A stretch of 64,000 bases of DNA from Stenotrophomonas sp. SY1 (GTDB lineage: Bacteria; Pseudomonadota; Gammaproteobacteria; Xanthomonadales; Xanthomonadaceae). Made by a program: the position numbers and the translations under genes. Of this stretch, positions 43,673 through 52,862 are shown one piece after another. The DNA is taken from positions 857,825-921,824 of the forward strand of contig NZ_JAJOYR010000002.1 in the NCBI RefSeq assembly GCF_021202945.1, written 5' to 3'. The notes under the pieces are model-generated. The model worked only from the letters and a program-made list of their open reading frames with translations, searched no databases and had not been told where the DNA came from. Position 1 is the stretch's first letter; each line of letters opens with the position of its first letter.

Positions 43673-45037
43673 TCAGTACGCAAACGCCTTGAACACACGA
43701 TCGATATCGCCATTCCATTCCCCATGGAACAGCTCCAGCTTGCGCTCGGCGGCAGTCTTGCCGGAATCCACGATTTCCTGCAATACATCGAGGAAGCGCG
43801 TTTCATCCTGACCATCGCTGTTGAGCGCGGCACGACGACGCAGGCCGTCACGCGAAATCTCCAGCGCGCGTGCAGCAAGGTCACGCACGGTGCCATTGCG
43901 GAACGGCAAGTTCATCGCATGCTTCGGCACGCCGTCGCGCAACACGTTGCGTTCGACCAGGCTGAAATCCTTGACCAGGTCCCAGGCCGCATCCAGCGCG
44001 GTCTGGTCATACAGCAGACCCACCCAGAACGCCGGCAGCGCACAGATGCGGCTCCACGGGCCGCTGTCGGCACCGCGCATTTCCAGGTACTTCTTCAAGC
44101 GCACTTCCGGGAACGCGGTGGTCATGTGGTCCGACCAGTCGCGCAGGGTCGGCATCGCACCCGGCAGTACCGGCAGCTTGCCCTGCATGAAGTCGCGGAA
44201 GCTCTGGCCGCTGGCGTCGTGGTAGATGCCGTCGCGGTAGGAGAAGTACATCGGCACGTCGAGCAGGTAGTCCACGTAACGCTCGTAGCCGAAGCCATCC
44301 TCGAACACGAAGTCGAGCATGCCGGTGCGGTCGGCGTCGGTATCGGTCCAGATGTGCGAGCGGTAGCTCAGGAAGCCGTTGGGCTTGCCTTCGGTGAACG
44401 GCGAGTCGGCGAACAGCGCGGTGGCGATCGGCTGCAGGGCCAGCGACACGCGGAATTTCTTCACCATGTCCGCTTCGCTGGCGTAGTCCAGGTTGACCTG
44501 CACCGTGCAGGTGCGGGTCATCATGTCCAGGCCGAGCGAACCGACCTTGGGCATGTAGCTCTTCATGATCTGGTAGCGGCCCTTGGGCATCCACGGCATT
44601 TCATCGCGGCGCCATTTGGGCTGGAAGCCCATGCCCAGGAAGCCCAGCTGCAACTCGCCGGCCACCTGCGCCACCTCGTTGAGGTGGGTGCCGGTTTCTT
44701 CGCAGGTCTGGTGGATGGATTCCAGCGCCGCGCCGGACAACTCCAGCTGCCCGGCCGGCTCCAGCGATACCGAAGCGTTGTCACGCAGCAGCGCGATGGT
44801 GCGGCCGTTCTCCTGCACCGGTTCCCAGCCGAAGCGGGTCAGCCCGGTGAGCAGCGCTTCAATGCCGCGCTCGCCGTCAAAGGTCGGCGGACGCAGGTCA
44901 TCCAGGCGGAACCCGAACTTCTCGTGTTCAGTGCCGATGCGCCACTGCGCCTTGGGCTTTTCGCCCGAGGCGATGTTCTGGACCAGTTGGTCCCGATCGG
45001 TGATGGGGGTATCGGCGACGTGGCTGGGGCTCGACAA
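43673..45037 (-). CDS. gshA: Glutamate-cysteine ligase, plant/alphaproteobacterial type
   Basis: A 454-residue enzyme starting at TTG 45037 ([13 protein letters not shown]). It forms gamma-glutamylcysteine, the first step of glutathione synthesis. [43 protein letters not shown] and [22 protein letters not shown] are motifs of the class 3 ligase shared with plants. No ATG fits the family length, so the TTG start is accepted although the ribosome binding site is weak. Two genes upstream of it are a glutaredoxin-like protein and a GST, which use glutathione. Confidence 0.93.
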   Translation of the reverse strand: MSSPSHVADTPITDRDQLVQNIASGEKPKAQWRIGTEHEKFGFRLDDLRPPTFDGERGIEALLTGLTRFGWEPVQENGRTIALLRDNASVSLEPAGQLELSGAALESIHQTCEETGTHLNEVAQVAGELQLGFLGMGFQPKWRRDEMPWMPKGRYQIMKSYMPKVGSLGLDMMTRTCTVQVNLDYASEADMVKKFRVSLALQPIATALFADSPFTEGKPNGFLSYRSHIWTDTDADRTGMLDFVFEDGFGYERYVDYLLDVPMYFSYRDGIYHDASGQSFRDFMQGKLPVLPGAMPTLRDWSDHMTTAFPEVRLKKYLEMRGADSGPWSRICALPAFWVGLLYDQTALDAAWDLVKDFSLVERNVLRDGVPKHAMNLPFRNGTVRDLAARALEISRDGLRRRAALNSDGQDETRFLDVLQEIVDSGKTAAERKLELFHGEWNGDIDRVFKAFAY

Positions 45038-45246
45038 GGGCTGGCTCGCAGGATTGTGTTCTGGGCGGGAAGGTGGGGGCCGGCCCCCGGCATCGCAAGG
45101 GCGCACTATATCGCGGCCCCCATTGCCATCCTGTCATCGTGGCGGTTTTCAGCATCCCATCGACGCAGTCTTGACGAACATCAAGCCTGCCACTGCGCTT
45201 GCGAGTCATTCCGCCGGCACCGCTCACTCCGTCCTAAACTGCGCAC

Positions 45247-45945
45247 ATGAGTCGATCCAGAAACCCGGAAGTCCATCGTTCCGACCGCGTTGGCTGGCTG
45301 CGCGCGGCCGTGCTGGGGGCCAATGACGGCATTGTCTCGGTCGCCGGGCTGGTCGTCGGCATCGCCGCCAGTGGCGCCCCCGCAGCCACAGTGCTGGCCA
45401 CCGGCGTGGCCGGCACGGTCGCCGGTGCCATGTCGATGGCCGCTGGCGAGTATGTGTCGGTGCAGTCACAGGCCGATACCGAACACGCCGACCTGGCTGC
45501 CGAGCGTCGCGAACTGCACGAAGACCCGCGCAGCGAACTGGAAGAGCTGACCGCCATCTACCGGCAGCGCGGACTCTCGCCCGAACTGGCCCGCGAGGTG
45601 GCCGTGCAGCTCACCGAACACGATGCACTTGCCGCGCATGCGCGCGACGAACTGGGCATCACCGAGGAAATGCGCGCGCGTCCGCTACAGGCCGCAATGG
45701 CATCGGCCGGTGCATTCACGGCCGGCGCCGCCCTGCCGGTGTTGACCGCGTTGCTGGCCCCGCACGCCTACGTCGCTCAGATCACCACCGCCGCCACGCT
45801 GGTCGGCTTGAGCATCACCGGTGCATTGGCGGCCCGTGCCGGCGGCGCGGCGCCGTTGCGCGGCGCGCTGCGGGTGATGTTCTGGGGCGCACTGGCGATG
45901 GCCGCAGCCGCCGCCATCGGCAACCTGTTCGACGCCGCGTTGTAG
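45247..45945 (+). CDS. VIT1/CCC1-family membrane transporter
   Basis: A 232-residue protein of the VIT family of iron/manganese transporters. LRAAVLGANDGIVSVAGLVVGI is the diagnostic first helix, then GAMSMAAGEYVSVQSQAD, a soluble acidic insert (EHADLAAERRELHEDPRSELEEL...), and further helices up to the C-terminus. It probably exports Fe2+ or Mn2+ from the cytoplasm. An AraC-type regulator gene follows after six bases. Confidence 0.9.
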   Translation: MSRSRNPEVHRSDRVGWLRAAVLGANDGIVSVAGLVVGIAASGAPAATVLATGVAGTVAGAMSMAAGEYVSVQSQADTEHADLAAERRELHEDPRSELEELTAIYRQRGLSPELAREVAVQLTEHDALAAHARDELGITEEMRARPLQAAMASAGAFTAGAALPVLTALLAPHAYVAQITTAATLVGLSITGALAARAGGAAPLRGALRVMFWGALAMAAAAAIGNLFDAAL

Positions 45946-45951
45946 CCGACG

Positions 45952-46782
45952 ATGGATGCCGCCACTTCCACCACCACGCTGCTGGCACAACTGGCCACGC
46001 TCGCCAGCTGCCAGCGCGCAGAAGGCTATGCCTGCATCACCGCGCGGCGCGAACATGGTGCCTCGTCGGTGGAAGTACCGCGGCCGCAGTTCGCGATCCT
46101 GTTGCAGGGGCGCAAACAGGTCCGCACCGCGCAGCAGACACTGGAGTTGGCGCCGGGTGACCTGTTCCTGGTCACGCGTCGCTGCCGTTTCGATGTGGTC
46201 AACATTCCCGACCCGCATAGCGGCATCTATCTCAGCGCCATCGTGCCGCTGTGCGATGAAGCACTGGCTGCCGCACGCACGTTGTGGAACGAGCCACTGC
46301 CCGACGCCGGGCTCGCGCTGGCACGGCTGCCACTGGCCGATCACGGCGCAACCCTGCTGCAATGGCGGCAGGCGCTGGAACAAGGCCATTACACCGAAGC
46401 GCGATTGGCACTGGCGGCGCTGGTGGTGGCGTTCTGCCGGCGCGGCCACGGCAGCCTGCTGGCCGCGCCCGAACCGGGCCTTGGCGAACGCATCCGCGAC
46501 CTGGTTGCCGCGCAGCCGGAGCGTGATTGGCAATCGCGCGATTTCGAGGATCAACTGGGCATCAGCGGCGCCACCTTGCGCCGGCGGTTGGCCAGTGAAC
46601 AGCTGAGCCTGCGTGAATTGATCGTCGATGCACGGTTGGCGCATGCCATGCAGTTGCTCTACACCACGCAGCTGCCGTTGAAGACGGTGGCAGCGCGCGT
46701 GGGCTACCGCTCGTTGGGCAGCTTCAACAAGCGCTTCGCATCCCGCTACGGGCTGGAGCCGGCGGCGATCGGCAACAGCTGA
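45952..46782 (+). CDS. AraC-family transcriptional regulator
   Basis: A 276-residue protein. The N-terminal half is a cupin-like ligand domain (FAILLQGRKQVRTAQQTLELAPGDLFLV). The C-terminal ~100 residues are the double helix-turn-helix: LRRRLASEQLSLRELIVDARLAHAMQLLYTTQLPLKTVAARVGYRSLGSFNKRFASRYG, the AraC signature. It lies six bases after the VIT gene and 101 bases before the MBL-fold gene, so either could be a target. Confidence 0.9.
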   Translation: MDAATSTTTLLAQLATLASCQRAEGYACITARREHGASSVEVPRPQFAILLQGRKQVRTAQQTLELAPGDLFLVTRRCRFDVVNIPDPHSGIYLSAIVPLCDEALAAARTLWNEPLPDAGLALARLPLADHGATLLQWRQALEQGHYTEARLALAALVVAFCRRGHGSLLAAPEPGLGERIRDLVAAQPERDWQSRDFEDQLGISGATLRRRLASEQLSLRELIVDARLAHAMQLLYTTQLPLKTVAARVGYRSLGSFNKRFASRYGLEPAAIGNS

Positions 46783-46883
46783 GCCAGACGCGAGCGGCGC
46801 ACGCAACATTCTGAGCGGAACGCGCGCCGCACGCCGGGCACGATGAAGGCCCTGCGGCGATACCGCCCTCCCCGGAACCTGCC

Positions 46884-47858
46884 ATGCGTTTGCCTCCCCG
46901 CCGTCACCTTGCCGCCGCCCTGCTGCTGGCCGTCTGCAGCCACACCGCCTTCGCCACCACCACGCACGTGCCACAGCAGCAGGTGCCCGGTGTCTATCAC
47001 CAGCAGATAGGTGAATTGCAGGTCACCGCGTTGTTCGACGGCACGGTCGCACTGGGCCGGCAGGAACTGGTCGGCATCGACGCGGGCGCCGTCACCCGCC
47101 TGCTCGACCACCGCTACGTGCCCGAGGACAGCAAGGGCCTGCAAACCGCGGTCAACGCCTATCTGGTCCAACGCGGCAACCGCCTGACCCTGGTCGATAC
47201 CGGCACCGCCAAGTGCTTCGGCCCTGGCCTGGGCCAGGTGCTCGGCAACCTGCGTGCGGCCGGCTATGCGCCTAGCGATGTCGATGACGTCCTGCTCACC
47301 CACGCCCATCCCGACCACCTGTGCGGCCTGCTCGATGCGCAGGGCAAGGCGGCGTTCCCGAACGCCACGGTGTGGCTGTCGCACGCCGACGCGGCCTATT
47401 GGCTGGACCCTGCCAGCGAAGCCAGCGCACCGCAGGGGCTGCGCTTCGCCTTCAAGCTGGCCCGCGACGCGGTCGCACCGTATGAAGCGGCCGGCACGTT
47501 GCGGCGCTTTGGCACGCAGGACCCACTCCCAACTGGCATCCGCGCATTGGACAGCCACGGCCACACGCCGGGCCACGTGTCGTACCGGATCGACAGCGGT
47601 GCCGGACAACCGTTGCTGGTGTGGGGCGACGTCGTGCATTTCCACGCGGTGCAGTTCGCACAACCCGATGCCGCCTACGAGGCCGACAGTGATCGCAATG
47701 CCGCCATCGCCAGCCGCCGCCGGATGATGGCCGAAGCGGCCGACAACGGCTGGTGGGTTGCCGGCGCGCACCTGCCCTTCCCGGGGCTGGGCCATGTCCG
47801 TCGTCAGGATGGCGCGTTTGCCTGGGTGCCGGCCGAATTCATGCCGCTCACGCCTTGA
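46884..47858 (+). CDS. Exported metallo-beta-lactamase-fold hydrolase
   Basis: A 324-residue protein with a signal peptide (LLLAVCSHTAFATT). LLTHAHPDHLCGL is the zinc-binding HxHxDH motif. DSHGHTPGHVSYRI gives the next His, and VWGDVVHFHAVQF the Asp/His of the site. It belongs to the broad MBL-fold group that includes lactonases (quorum quenching) and esterases. The substrate is not known. It is downstream of an AraC-type gene. Confidence 0.85.
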   Translation: MRLPPRRHLAAALLLAVCSHTAFATTTHVPQQQVPGVYHQQIGELQVTALFDGTVALGRQELVGIDAGAVTRLLDHRYVPEDSKGLQTAVNAYLVQRGNRLTLVDTGTAKCFGPGLGQVLGNLRAAGYAPSDVDDVLLTHAHPDHLCGLLDAQGKAAFPNATVWLSHADAAYWLDPASEASAPQGLRFAFKLARDAVAPYEAAGTLRRFGTQDPLPTGIRALDSHGHTPGHVSYRIDSGAGQPLLVWGDVVHFHAVQFAQPDAAYEADSDRNAAIASRRRMMAEAADNGWWVAGAHLPFPGLGHVRRQDGAFAWVPAEFMPLTP

Positions 47859-47891
47859 AACGCTGTTCTGCCCGCCCACGCACAACCGAAA

Positions 47892-47918
47892 CCTCCCTTC
47901 TGCGCGGCAGAAGGGAGG
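47892..47918. terminator. Perfect 12-bp hairpin between convergent genes
   Basis: CCTCCCTTCTGC and GCAGAAGGGAGG pair perfectly around a 3-base GCG loop. It lies between the end of the MBL-fold gene and the end of engB. No T-run on either side, so it may be a bidirectional Rho-assisted stop or an interspersed palindrome. Confidence 0.5.
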
Positions 47919-47999
47919 ACTGGGAAGGGGGGGCTCCAGACGGGAGCCTCAAAAGACCGGGAGCGCACTTGGCGTCGTCCCGGCCAATGAAGCACCAAC

Positions 48000-48635
48000 T
48001 CAGCCCTGCGGGGCTGCTTCTTCCTCTGCCGGCGGGTTCAAGCCCAGCCAGCCACCGATGATTCCGCGGGCTTCGTCCACGCCAAGGCGCGATTCGCCGG
48101 AGAAGACCTGCACGCTGACCGTATCGCCGAAGGCCGACTGCAATTCCTTGCGCACCTTCTGCAGGGCCTGCATCTGCTGGCCACGGCCAAGCTTGTCGGC
48201 CTTGGTCAGCAGGGCATGCGCCGGCAGGCCGCGCTGCACCGCATAACCGAGCATCTGCCGGTCGTAGTCCTTGAGCGGATGACGGATATCCATCACCACC
48301 ACCAGGCCTTTGAGCGCCTGGCGGGTACGGAAATACTGGTCGATGAAGGCCTGCCAGTGCGCCTGCAGTTCCAGCGGCACTTTGGCGTAGCCGTAACCGG
48401 GCAGGTCGACCAGGCTCGCCTCGGGCGTGACCTGGAAGAACACCAGCTGTTGGGTACGGCCCGGCGTCTTGGAGACACGGGCCAGCGCGTTCTGGCGGGT
48501 CAGCGCGTTGAGCGCGCTGGATTTACCCGCATTGGAGCGGCCGGCAAATGCCACTTCGGCCCCTTCATCGGCCGGCAATTGCCGGGCGTTGTGGGCGGAA
48601 AGCAGGTAACGGGCGCGTTCGATGAGCAGTGACAT
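48000..48635 (-). CDS. engB: YihA/EngB ribosome biogenesis GTPase
   Basis: A 211-residue GTPase. GRSNAGKSSALNAL is the G1 P-loop, DLPGYGYA the G3 motif, TKADKL the G4 motif, and VQVFSGESRLG the G5 region. EngB helps assemble the large ribosomal subunit. It is conserved in position upstream of cytochrome c4 in Xanthomonadaceae. Confidence 0.95.
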   Translation of the reverse strand: MSLLIERARYLLSAHNARQLPADEGAEVAFAGRSNAGKSSALNALTRQNALARVSKTPGRTQQLVFFQVTPEASLVDLPGYGYAKVPLELQAHWQAFIDQYFRTRQALKGLVVVMDIRHPLKDYDRQMLGYAVQRGLPAHALLTKADKLGRGQQMQALQKVRKELQSAFGDTVSVQVFSGESRLGVDEARGIIGGWLGLNPPAEEEAAPQG

Positions 48636-48849
48636 ACCGCATAGGATCGCATGTTGCGGCGCCGCGCGTTGCTTTCAGGCCTGCTCAGGGCCGCTGCCCG
48701 CCGGGCCTGCCAGCTGCGGCCCAAGCCATCGCCCGGCCCGTGCGGCCTGTCCAAATGCTGCACTGCTGCGTTGACCCTGCCTTGAAACGCCGTTGATAAT
48801 CCGGGCGATGCCGGCGCGACGCCCGGCCCGGTCCACACGGAGCTTCAGC

Positions 48850-49635
48850 ATGCGCCATGCTCGTGTTCTTGCCGTTACCGCGTTAGTCGTTCCTGTTATT
48901 GCCGCCGTTGCCTTTGCCCAGAGTTCTGTCATCCCGGTGCCGGACAACGCACCTGTGCAGACCGCTTCGCTGGACGTGGATTTCAGCAAGACCAAGCCCG
49001 GCGATGCCAAAGCCGGTGAAGCCCTGTCGGCCACCTGCACCGCCTGTCATGGTGCCGATGGCAATTCGCCGGTGGACATCTACCCGCGCATCGCCGGCCA
49101 GAGCGAACGCTATATCGCCAAGGAAATCGCCCTGATCGCCAACGGCCAGCGCAATGAAGGCGCGGTGGCGGCGATGGTGCCCTTCGTGCAGACACTGACT
49201 CCCCAGGACATGCGCGACCTCGGCGCCTTCTTCGCCACCCAGAAGAGCGGCGCCGGCGTAGCCGACGATGCGGTGGTGGCCGATGGCCCCTACGCAGGCA
49301 TGAAGTTCTACGAAATCGGCCAGAAGCTCTATCGCGGCGGCGATGCCAGCCGCAACATTCCGGCCTGCATGGCCTGCCACGGGCCCACCGGTGCCGGCAA
49401 TCCCGGCCCGGCCTATCCGCATGTCGGCGGCCAGTACTCGGGCTACCTGGTCCAGCGCCTGGAGCGCTACCAGTCCGGGCAGACCCAGGAGACCGATGCC
49501 GCCCAGTTCAAGATCATGGCCGAGGTCACCCACGCGTTGACCGGGCAGGAAATCCAGGCACTGGCCAGCTACATGCAGGGCCTGCATGATCGTACTGATG
49601 ATGCCAAGCTGATGGCCGCAGCCGCACAACCCTGA
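48850..49635 (+). CDS. Cytochrome c4-like dihaem cytochrome
   Basis: A 261-residue protein with a signal peptide (VLAVTALVVPVIAAVAFAQ). It has two haem motifs, CTACH and CMACH, about 130 residues apart, with Met-ligand regions (MVPFVQTLT; FKIMAEV). This is the dihaem cytochrome c4 architecture, periplasmic and probably an electron donor to terminal oxidases. Two DsbA-like lipoprotein genes follow on the same strand. Confidence 0.92.
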   Translation: MRHARVLAVTALVVPVIAAVAFAQSSVIPVPDNAPVQTASLDVDFSKTKPGDAKAGEALSATCTACHGADGNSPVDIYPRIAGQSERYIAKEIALIANGQRNEGAVAAMVPFVQTLTPQDMRDLGAFFATQKSGAGVADDAVVADGPYAGMKFYEIGQKLYRGGDASRNIPACMACHGPTGAGNPGPAYPHVGGQYSGYLVQRLERYQSGQTQETDAAQFKIMAEVTHALTGQEIQALASYMQGLHDRTDDAKLMAAAAQP

Positions 49636-49680
49636 CCCGCGCCGGTCGCCCCGGCGGCCGGTGCAACCGCTGTCGCAGAC

Positions 49681-49709
49681 ACGCCGACCGCGAGGTCGGC
49701 GTCTTTTTT
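49681..49709 (+). terminator. Intrinsic terminator after cytochrome c4
   Basis: ACGCCGACC (49681-49689) and GGTCGGCGT (49694-49702) form a 9-base stem with a GCGA loop, followed by CTTTTTT. It is a clear Rho-independent terminator between the c4 and first DsbA-like genes. Confidence 0.85.
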
Positions 49710-49727
49710 CCCCGGAGATTCCCCACG

Positions 49728-50375
49728 ATGAAGCTGTTTTCCCGAATCCTGCCCCTGCTGCTGGCGCTGATCCCGTTGACCGCCTGCTCGGCCCCCAACG
49801 CCGCCCCCGTACAGGGCCAGGACTACGAACTGATCGCCCAGCCGGGACCGTTCGCGCCGCTGGCCGGCAAGATCGAAGTGGTGGAAGTGTTCGGTTACAC
49901 CTGCCCGCACTGCGCCAACTTCGAGCCGCAGGTGGAAGCCTGGAAGGCCAAGTTGCCGGCTGACGTGCGCTTCACCCCGGTGCCGGCCGCCTTTGGTGGC
50001 TACTGGGATGCCTACGCCCGCGCCTTCTATGCCGCCGAACAGGTCGGCGTGCTCGGCCGCAGCCATGGCGACGTGTTCAAGGCCCTGCACCAGGACCGCA
50101 GCCTGCCGATGCAGAGCGTTTCGCCGCAGGAGCTGGCCACCTTCTACGCCAACTACGGCGTGGAGCCGCAGCGCTACATCGACGCGCTGCGCAGCCCGCA
50201 GGTCGACGAGAAGATCAAGAACGCCCGCGCTTTCGCCATGCGCGTCCAGATACCTGGCACGCCAGCGATGATCGTCAACGGCAAGTACCTGATCACCGCA
50301 CGCAGTTTTGAAGACACCCTGCGCGTGGCCGACGCCCTGATCGCCCGCGAGCGGGCCGCTGGCAAGGGCCGCTGA
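49728..50375 (+). CDS. dsbA: DsbA-like thiol:disulfide oxidoreductase, CPHC type
   Basis: A 215-residue protein. The signal ends in a lipobox-like IPLTAC, so it should be a lipoprotein rather than the usual soluble periplasmic DsbA. EVFGYTCPHCANFEPQVEAWK has the DsbA-type CPHC active site. RVQIPGTPAMIVNGKYL is the cis-Pro loop. It oxidises cysteines of exported proteins. A paralog with CPAC follows, and a terminator precedes it. Confidence 0.9.
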   Translation: MKLFSRILPLLLALIPLTACSAPNAAPVQGQDYELIAQPGPFAPLAGKIEVVEVFGYTCPHCANFEPQVEAWKAKLPADVRFTPVPAAFGGYWDAYARAFYAAEQVGVLGRSHGDVFKALHQDRSLPMQSVSPQELATFYANYGVEPQRYIDALRSPQVDEKIKNARAFAMRVQIPGTPAMIVNGKYLITARSFEDTLRVADALIARERAAGKGR

Positions 50376-50506
50376 GCCCTGCCCAACCCGGGCTGGACCA
50401 CGCGCTGCCGGTTCAGCCTTTGCAACCCATAATGGCATCATGCGCGCCCGCGGTCGTGCTGCTGCGGCCTGATGCACCAACGAATCCACGCTGGAGATCC
50501 CACCCG

Positions 50507-51337
50507 ATGAAGATCCGCTTCGCCCTGGCCCTGACGGCCCTGATTCCGCTGATGGTTGCCTGCAAGGCCCAGGACGGCACCGCCGAAACCACCGCCCCGG
50601 CCGCCACCACGCCGGCCGCCGCCGAAGCCGCACCGGCTGCGACCCCGGCTCCGGAAGCTGCTGCCGCCGAAGGCGCCACCCCGGCCGCAGCGGCCGACGC
50701 CGCCAGCACCGACGCCGCTGCCAACACCCCGGTGCCTGCCCCGGCACGTCCGGTGGGCCCGGAGCCGGTCGCCGGCACCGACTACGTGGTCATCGAAGGC
50801 GGCCAGCCGTTCCAGCCGGCCACCGGCAAGATCGAAGTGGCCGAGATCTTCGGCTATGTCTGCCCGGCCTGTGCCCGCTTCCAGCCGCTGGTCGGCTCGT
50901 GGAAGGCCGGCCTGCCGGCTGACGTGAACTTCGTCTATGTGCCGGCCGGCTTCGGCGGCATCTGGGACAACTACGCACGTGCCTACTACGCCGCCGAAAC
51001 CCTGGGCGTGCAGGAGAAGACCCACGATGCGCTGTACGCCGCCATCCACATCGATCAGACCCTGAAGGGCGAGCGCGGCACCGACTCGGTGGAAGACATC
51101 GCCAACTTCTACGGCAAGTACGGCGTTGACCCGAAGACCTTTACCGACACCATGGGCAGCTTCTCGGTGGCCGCCAAGGTCAACCGCGCCAAGCAGTTCG
51201 CCCAGCGCAGCAAGATTGGCGGCACCCCTTCGGTGATCGTCAACGGCAAGTACCTGGTCAAGGGCAAGGGCTTTGAGGACATGCTCCGCATCGCCGACCA
51301 CCTGATCGCGCGCGAACGCGCCGCCAACGCCAAGTAA
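50507..51337 (+). CDS. DsbA-like thiol:disulfide oxidoreductase, CPAC type
   Basis: A 276-residue DsbA-family protein. Lipobox-like LMVAC, then an Ala/Pro/Glu-rich linker of about 60 residues, then the thioredoxin-fold domain with AEIFGYVCPACARFQPLVGSWK and RSKIGGTPSVIVNGKYLVKG. The dipeptide between the Cys is PA, not PH as in the first paralog, so its redox potential may differ. The long linker could reach across the periplasm. A terminator hairpin follows at 51344-51370. Confidence 0.88.
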   Translation: MKIRFALALTALIPLMVACKAQDGTAETTAPAATTPAAAEAAPAATPAPEAAAAEGATPAAAADAASTDAAANTPVPAPARPVGPEPVAGTDYVVIEGGQPFQPATGKIEVAEIFGYVCPACARFQPLVGSWKAGLPADVNFVYVPAGFGGIWDNYARAYYAAETLGVQEKTHDALYAAIHIDQTLKGERGTDSVEDIANFYGKYGVDPKTFTDTMGSFSVAAKVNRAKQFAQRSKIGGTPSVIVNGKYLVKGKGFEDMLRIADHLIARERAANAK

Positions 51338-51343
51338 GGTATC

Positions 51344-51370
51344 AAGGGCCTCGGACACGAGGCCCTTCGG
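51344..51370 (+). terminator. Terminator after the second DsbA-like gene
   Basis: AAGGGCCTCG (51344-51353) and CGAGGCCCTT (51358-51367) form a perfect 10-base stem with a GACA loop. The T-run is short (CGGTTT). It is 7 bases after the stop codon, immediately before the next gene. Confidence 0.65.
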
Positions 51371-51380
51371 TTTCAATGTC

Positions 51381-52145
51381 GTGAAGAACCCCACACAAAC
51401 CCTGCGGCTGCTGACGGCCAACATCCAGGCCGGCTCCAGCACCCGCCGCTACAGCGACTATGTGACCCGCAGCTGGTCACACGCGCTGCCTGCGGGCCAG
51501 AAGCGCTCCAGCCTTGACGCCATCGCCAAGCTGGCGAGCGGCCGTGACATCGTGGGCCTGCAGGAAGCCGACCCCGGCAGCCTGCGCTCGGGCTTCACCA
51601 ACCAGACCCACTACCTGGCGCAACGGGCCGGCTTCAATTACTGGAGCCACCAGCCCAACCGGCGCATGGGCGGAGTTGCCTCCAGCGCCAATGGCCTGCT
51701 CAGCCGGCTGGAGCCGGTGGAAGTACAGGACCATGCCCTGCCCGGCCGCCTCGGTGGCCGCGGCGTGTTGCTGGCCCGTTTTGGCGATGGCGATGAAGGC
51801 CTGACCGTGGCCGTGGCGCATCTGTCACTGGGCATGAGCTCGCGGCTGTCGCAGCTGGATTTCATTTCCGACCTGCTGGTGGACAAGCCCAACGCGGTGC
51901 TGATGGGCGACTTCAACTGCATGGCCGACCGCCCGGAAATGCGCGTGCTGTACCACAAGACCCGGCTGCAACCGCCGAGCTGCAACGTGCTGACCTTCCC
52001 CAGTTGGGGGCCGGACCGGGCCATCGACCACATCCTGATCACCGACAACCTCAAGACCATGGATGCGCGCGCCGTACCTGCGGCGCATTCGGATCACCTG
52101 GCGGTGGAAATGGAAGTGCAGGTGCCGTCCAACAGCCTGCGTTGA
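51381..52145 (+). CDS. Endonuclease/exonuclease/phosphatase-family protein
   Basis: A 254-residue EEP-superfamily protein from GTG 51381. RLLTANIQAGSS, IVGLQEADPGSLRSG (metal-binding Glu), GDFNCMADRPE (Asp-Asn pair) and AIDHILITDNLK ... PAAHSDHLAVEMEV (catalytic Asp-His) are the family signature. It could be a DNA repair nuclease or a lipid/phosphate esterase. No signal peptide is seen, so it is cytoplasmic. Convergent with exbD, with a 15-base hairpin between. Confidence 0.85.
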   Translation: MKNPTQTLRLLTANIQAGSSTRRYSDYVTRSWSHALPAGQKRSSLDAIAKLASGRDIVGLQEADPGSLRSGFTNQTHYLAQRAGFNYWSHQPNRRMGGVASSANGLLSRLEPVEVQDHALPGRLGGRGVLLARFGDGDEGLTVAVAHLSLGMSSRLSQLDFISDLLVDKPNAVLMGDFNCMADRPEMRVLYHKTRLQPPSCNVLTFPSWGPDRAIDHILITDNLKTMDARAVPAAHSDHLAVEMEVQVPSNSLR

Positions 52146-52173
52146 GTCCACCGCGCACAACGCAAACCCGATC

Positions 52174-52206
52174 ATGACGAAGGCCGGCATTGCCGGCCTT
52201 CGTCAT
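52174..52206. terminator. Perfect 15-bp bidirectional terminator
   Basis: ATGACGAAGGCCGGC (52174-52188) and GCCGGCCTTCGTCAT (52192-52206) pair perfectly around ATT. A weak T-run (TTTCC) follows on the plus strand and the convergent genes end on both sides, so a shared terminator is likely. Confidence 0.65.
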
Positions 52207-52262
52207 TTCCGCCGCCACCATCAATGCAGCAGCCGCAACTCACGCCAGCTGCCGCCGCGCCC

Positions 52263-52673
52263 TCAACGCACGAAGCTGATGCGCTCCATGTGCGCGTTGT
52301 TGGCCGCTGCCAGCACCTGCGCCATGACTTCGTACTGCGCGTCCGGCGAGGCATCGATGCGCAGTTCGGGCAGGTTGCCGGCGTGCATCTGCGCCTGTTC
52401 CAGCAATTGCTCCTGCATCGCCTGCCGCGACAGCACCTGGCCATTCCAGTACAGCTGGTTGTCTGCATCCACGCGCAGTTCGATCGGCGGTGGCGGATCG
52501 GGACGCGGAAGCACCCGCTCGCTGCGTTGCGGCAGGTCCACCGGAATGGGGATGGCCACCATCGGCGCGGTGACGATGAAGATGATCAACAACACCAGCA
52601 TCACGTCCACCAGCGGTGTGACATTGATGTCGGCCAACGGACGTCCGGAATTGCCTGCTGCACTGAATGCCAT
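52263..52673 (-). CDS. ExbD/TolR-type biopolymer transport protein
   Basis: A 136-residue protein. The N-terminal [25 protein letters not shown] is the single membrane helix with the proton-channel Asp of ExbD/TolR. The periplasmic part ([34 protein letters not shown]) fits the family. Its partner ExbB/TolQ is not adjacent, which leaves this as an orphan that would need a partner from elsewhere. It is divergent from slt. Confidence 0.88.
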   Translation of the reverse strand: MAFSAAGNSGRPLADINVTPLVDVMLVLLIIFIVTAPMVAIPIPVDLPQRSERVLPRPDPPPPIELRVDADNQLYWNGQVLSRQAMQEQLLEQAQMHAGNLPELRIDASPDAQYEVMAQVLAAANNAHMERISFVR

Positions 52674-52862
52674 GTCCAGTTCCCCCAGGGCGAGGCCGGT
52701 TGCCTCGTGGCCAACGCTACTCCTGCCGCGTGTTCATGCCGCACGTTGGAGTGTTCCGTTCAGCTTGCGTTCGTGCCGATCGCTCGCAATGCACGCCGGC
52801 CTGTTCATGTGGCAGTCGGCGTGTCGCTCTGCCGTTGACGCCCTGCCCGTTATCCTTCGGCC

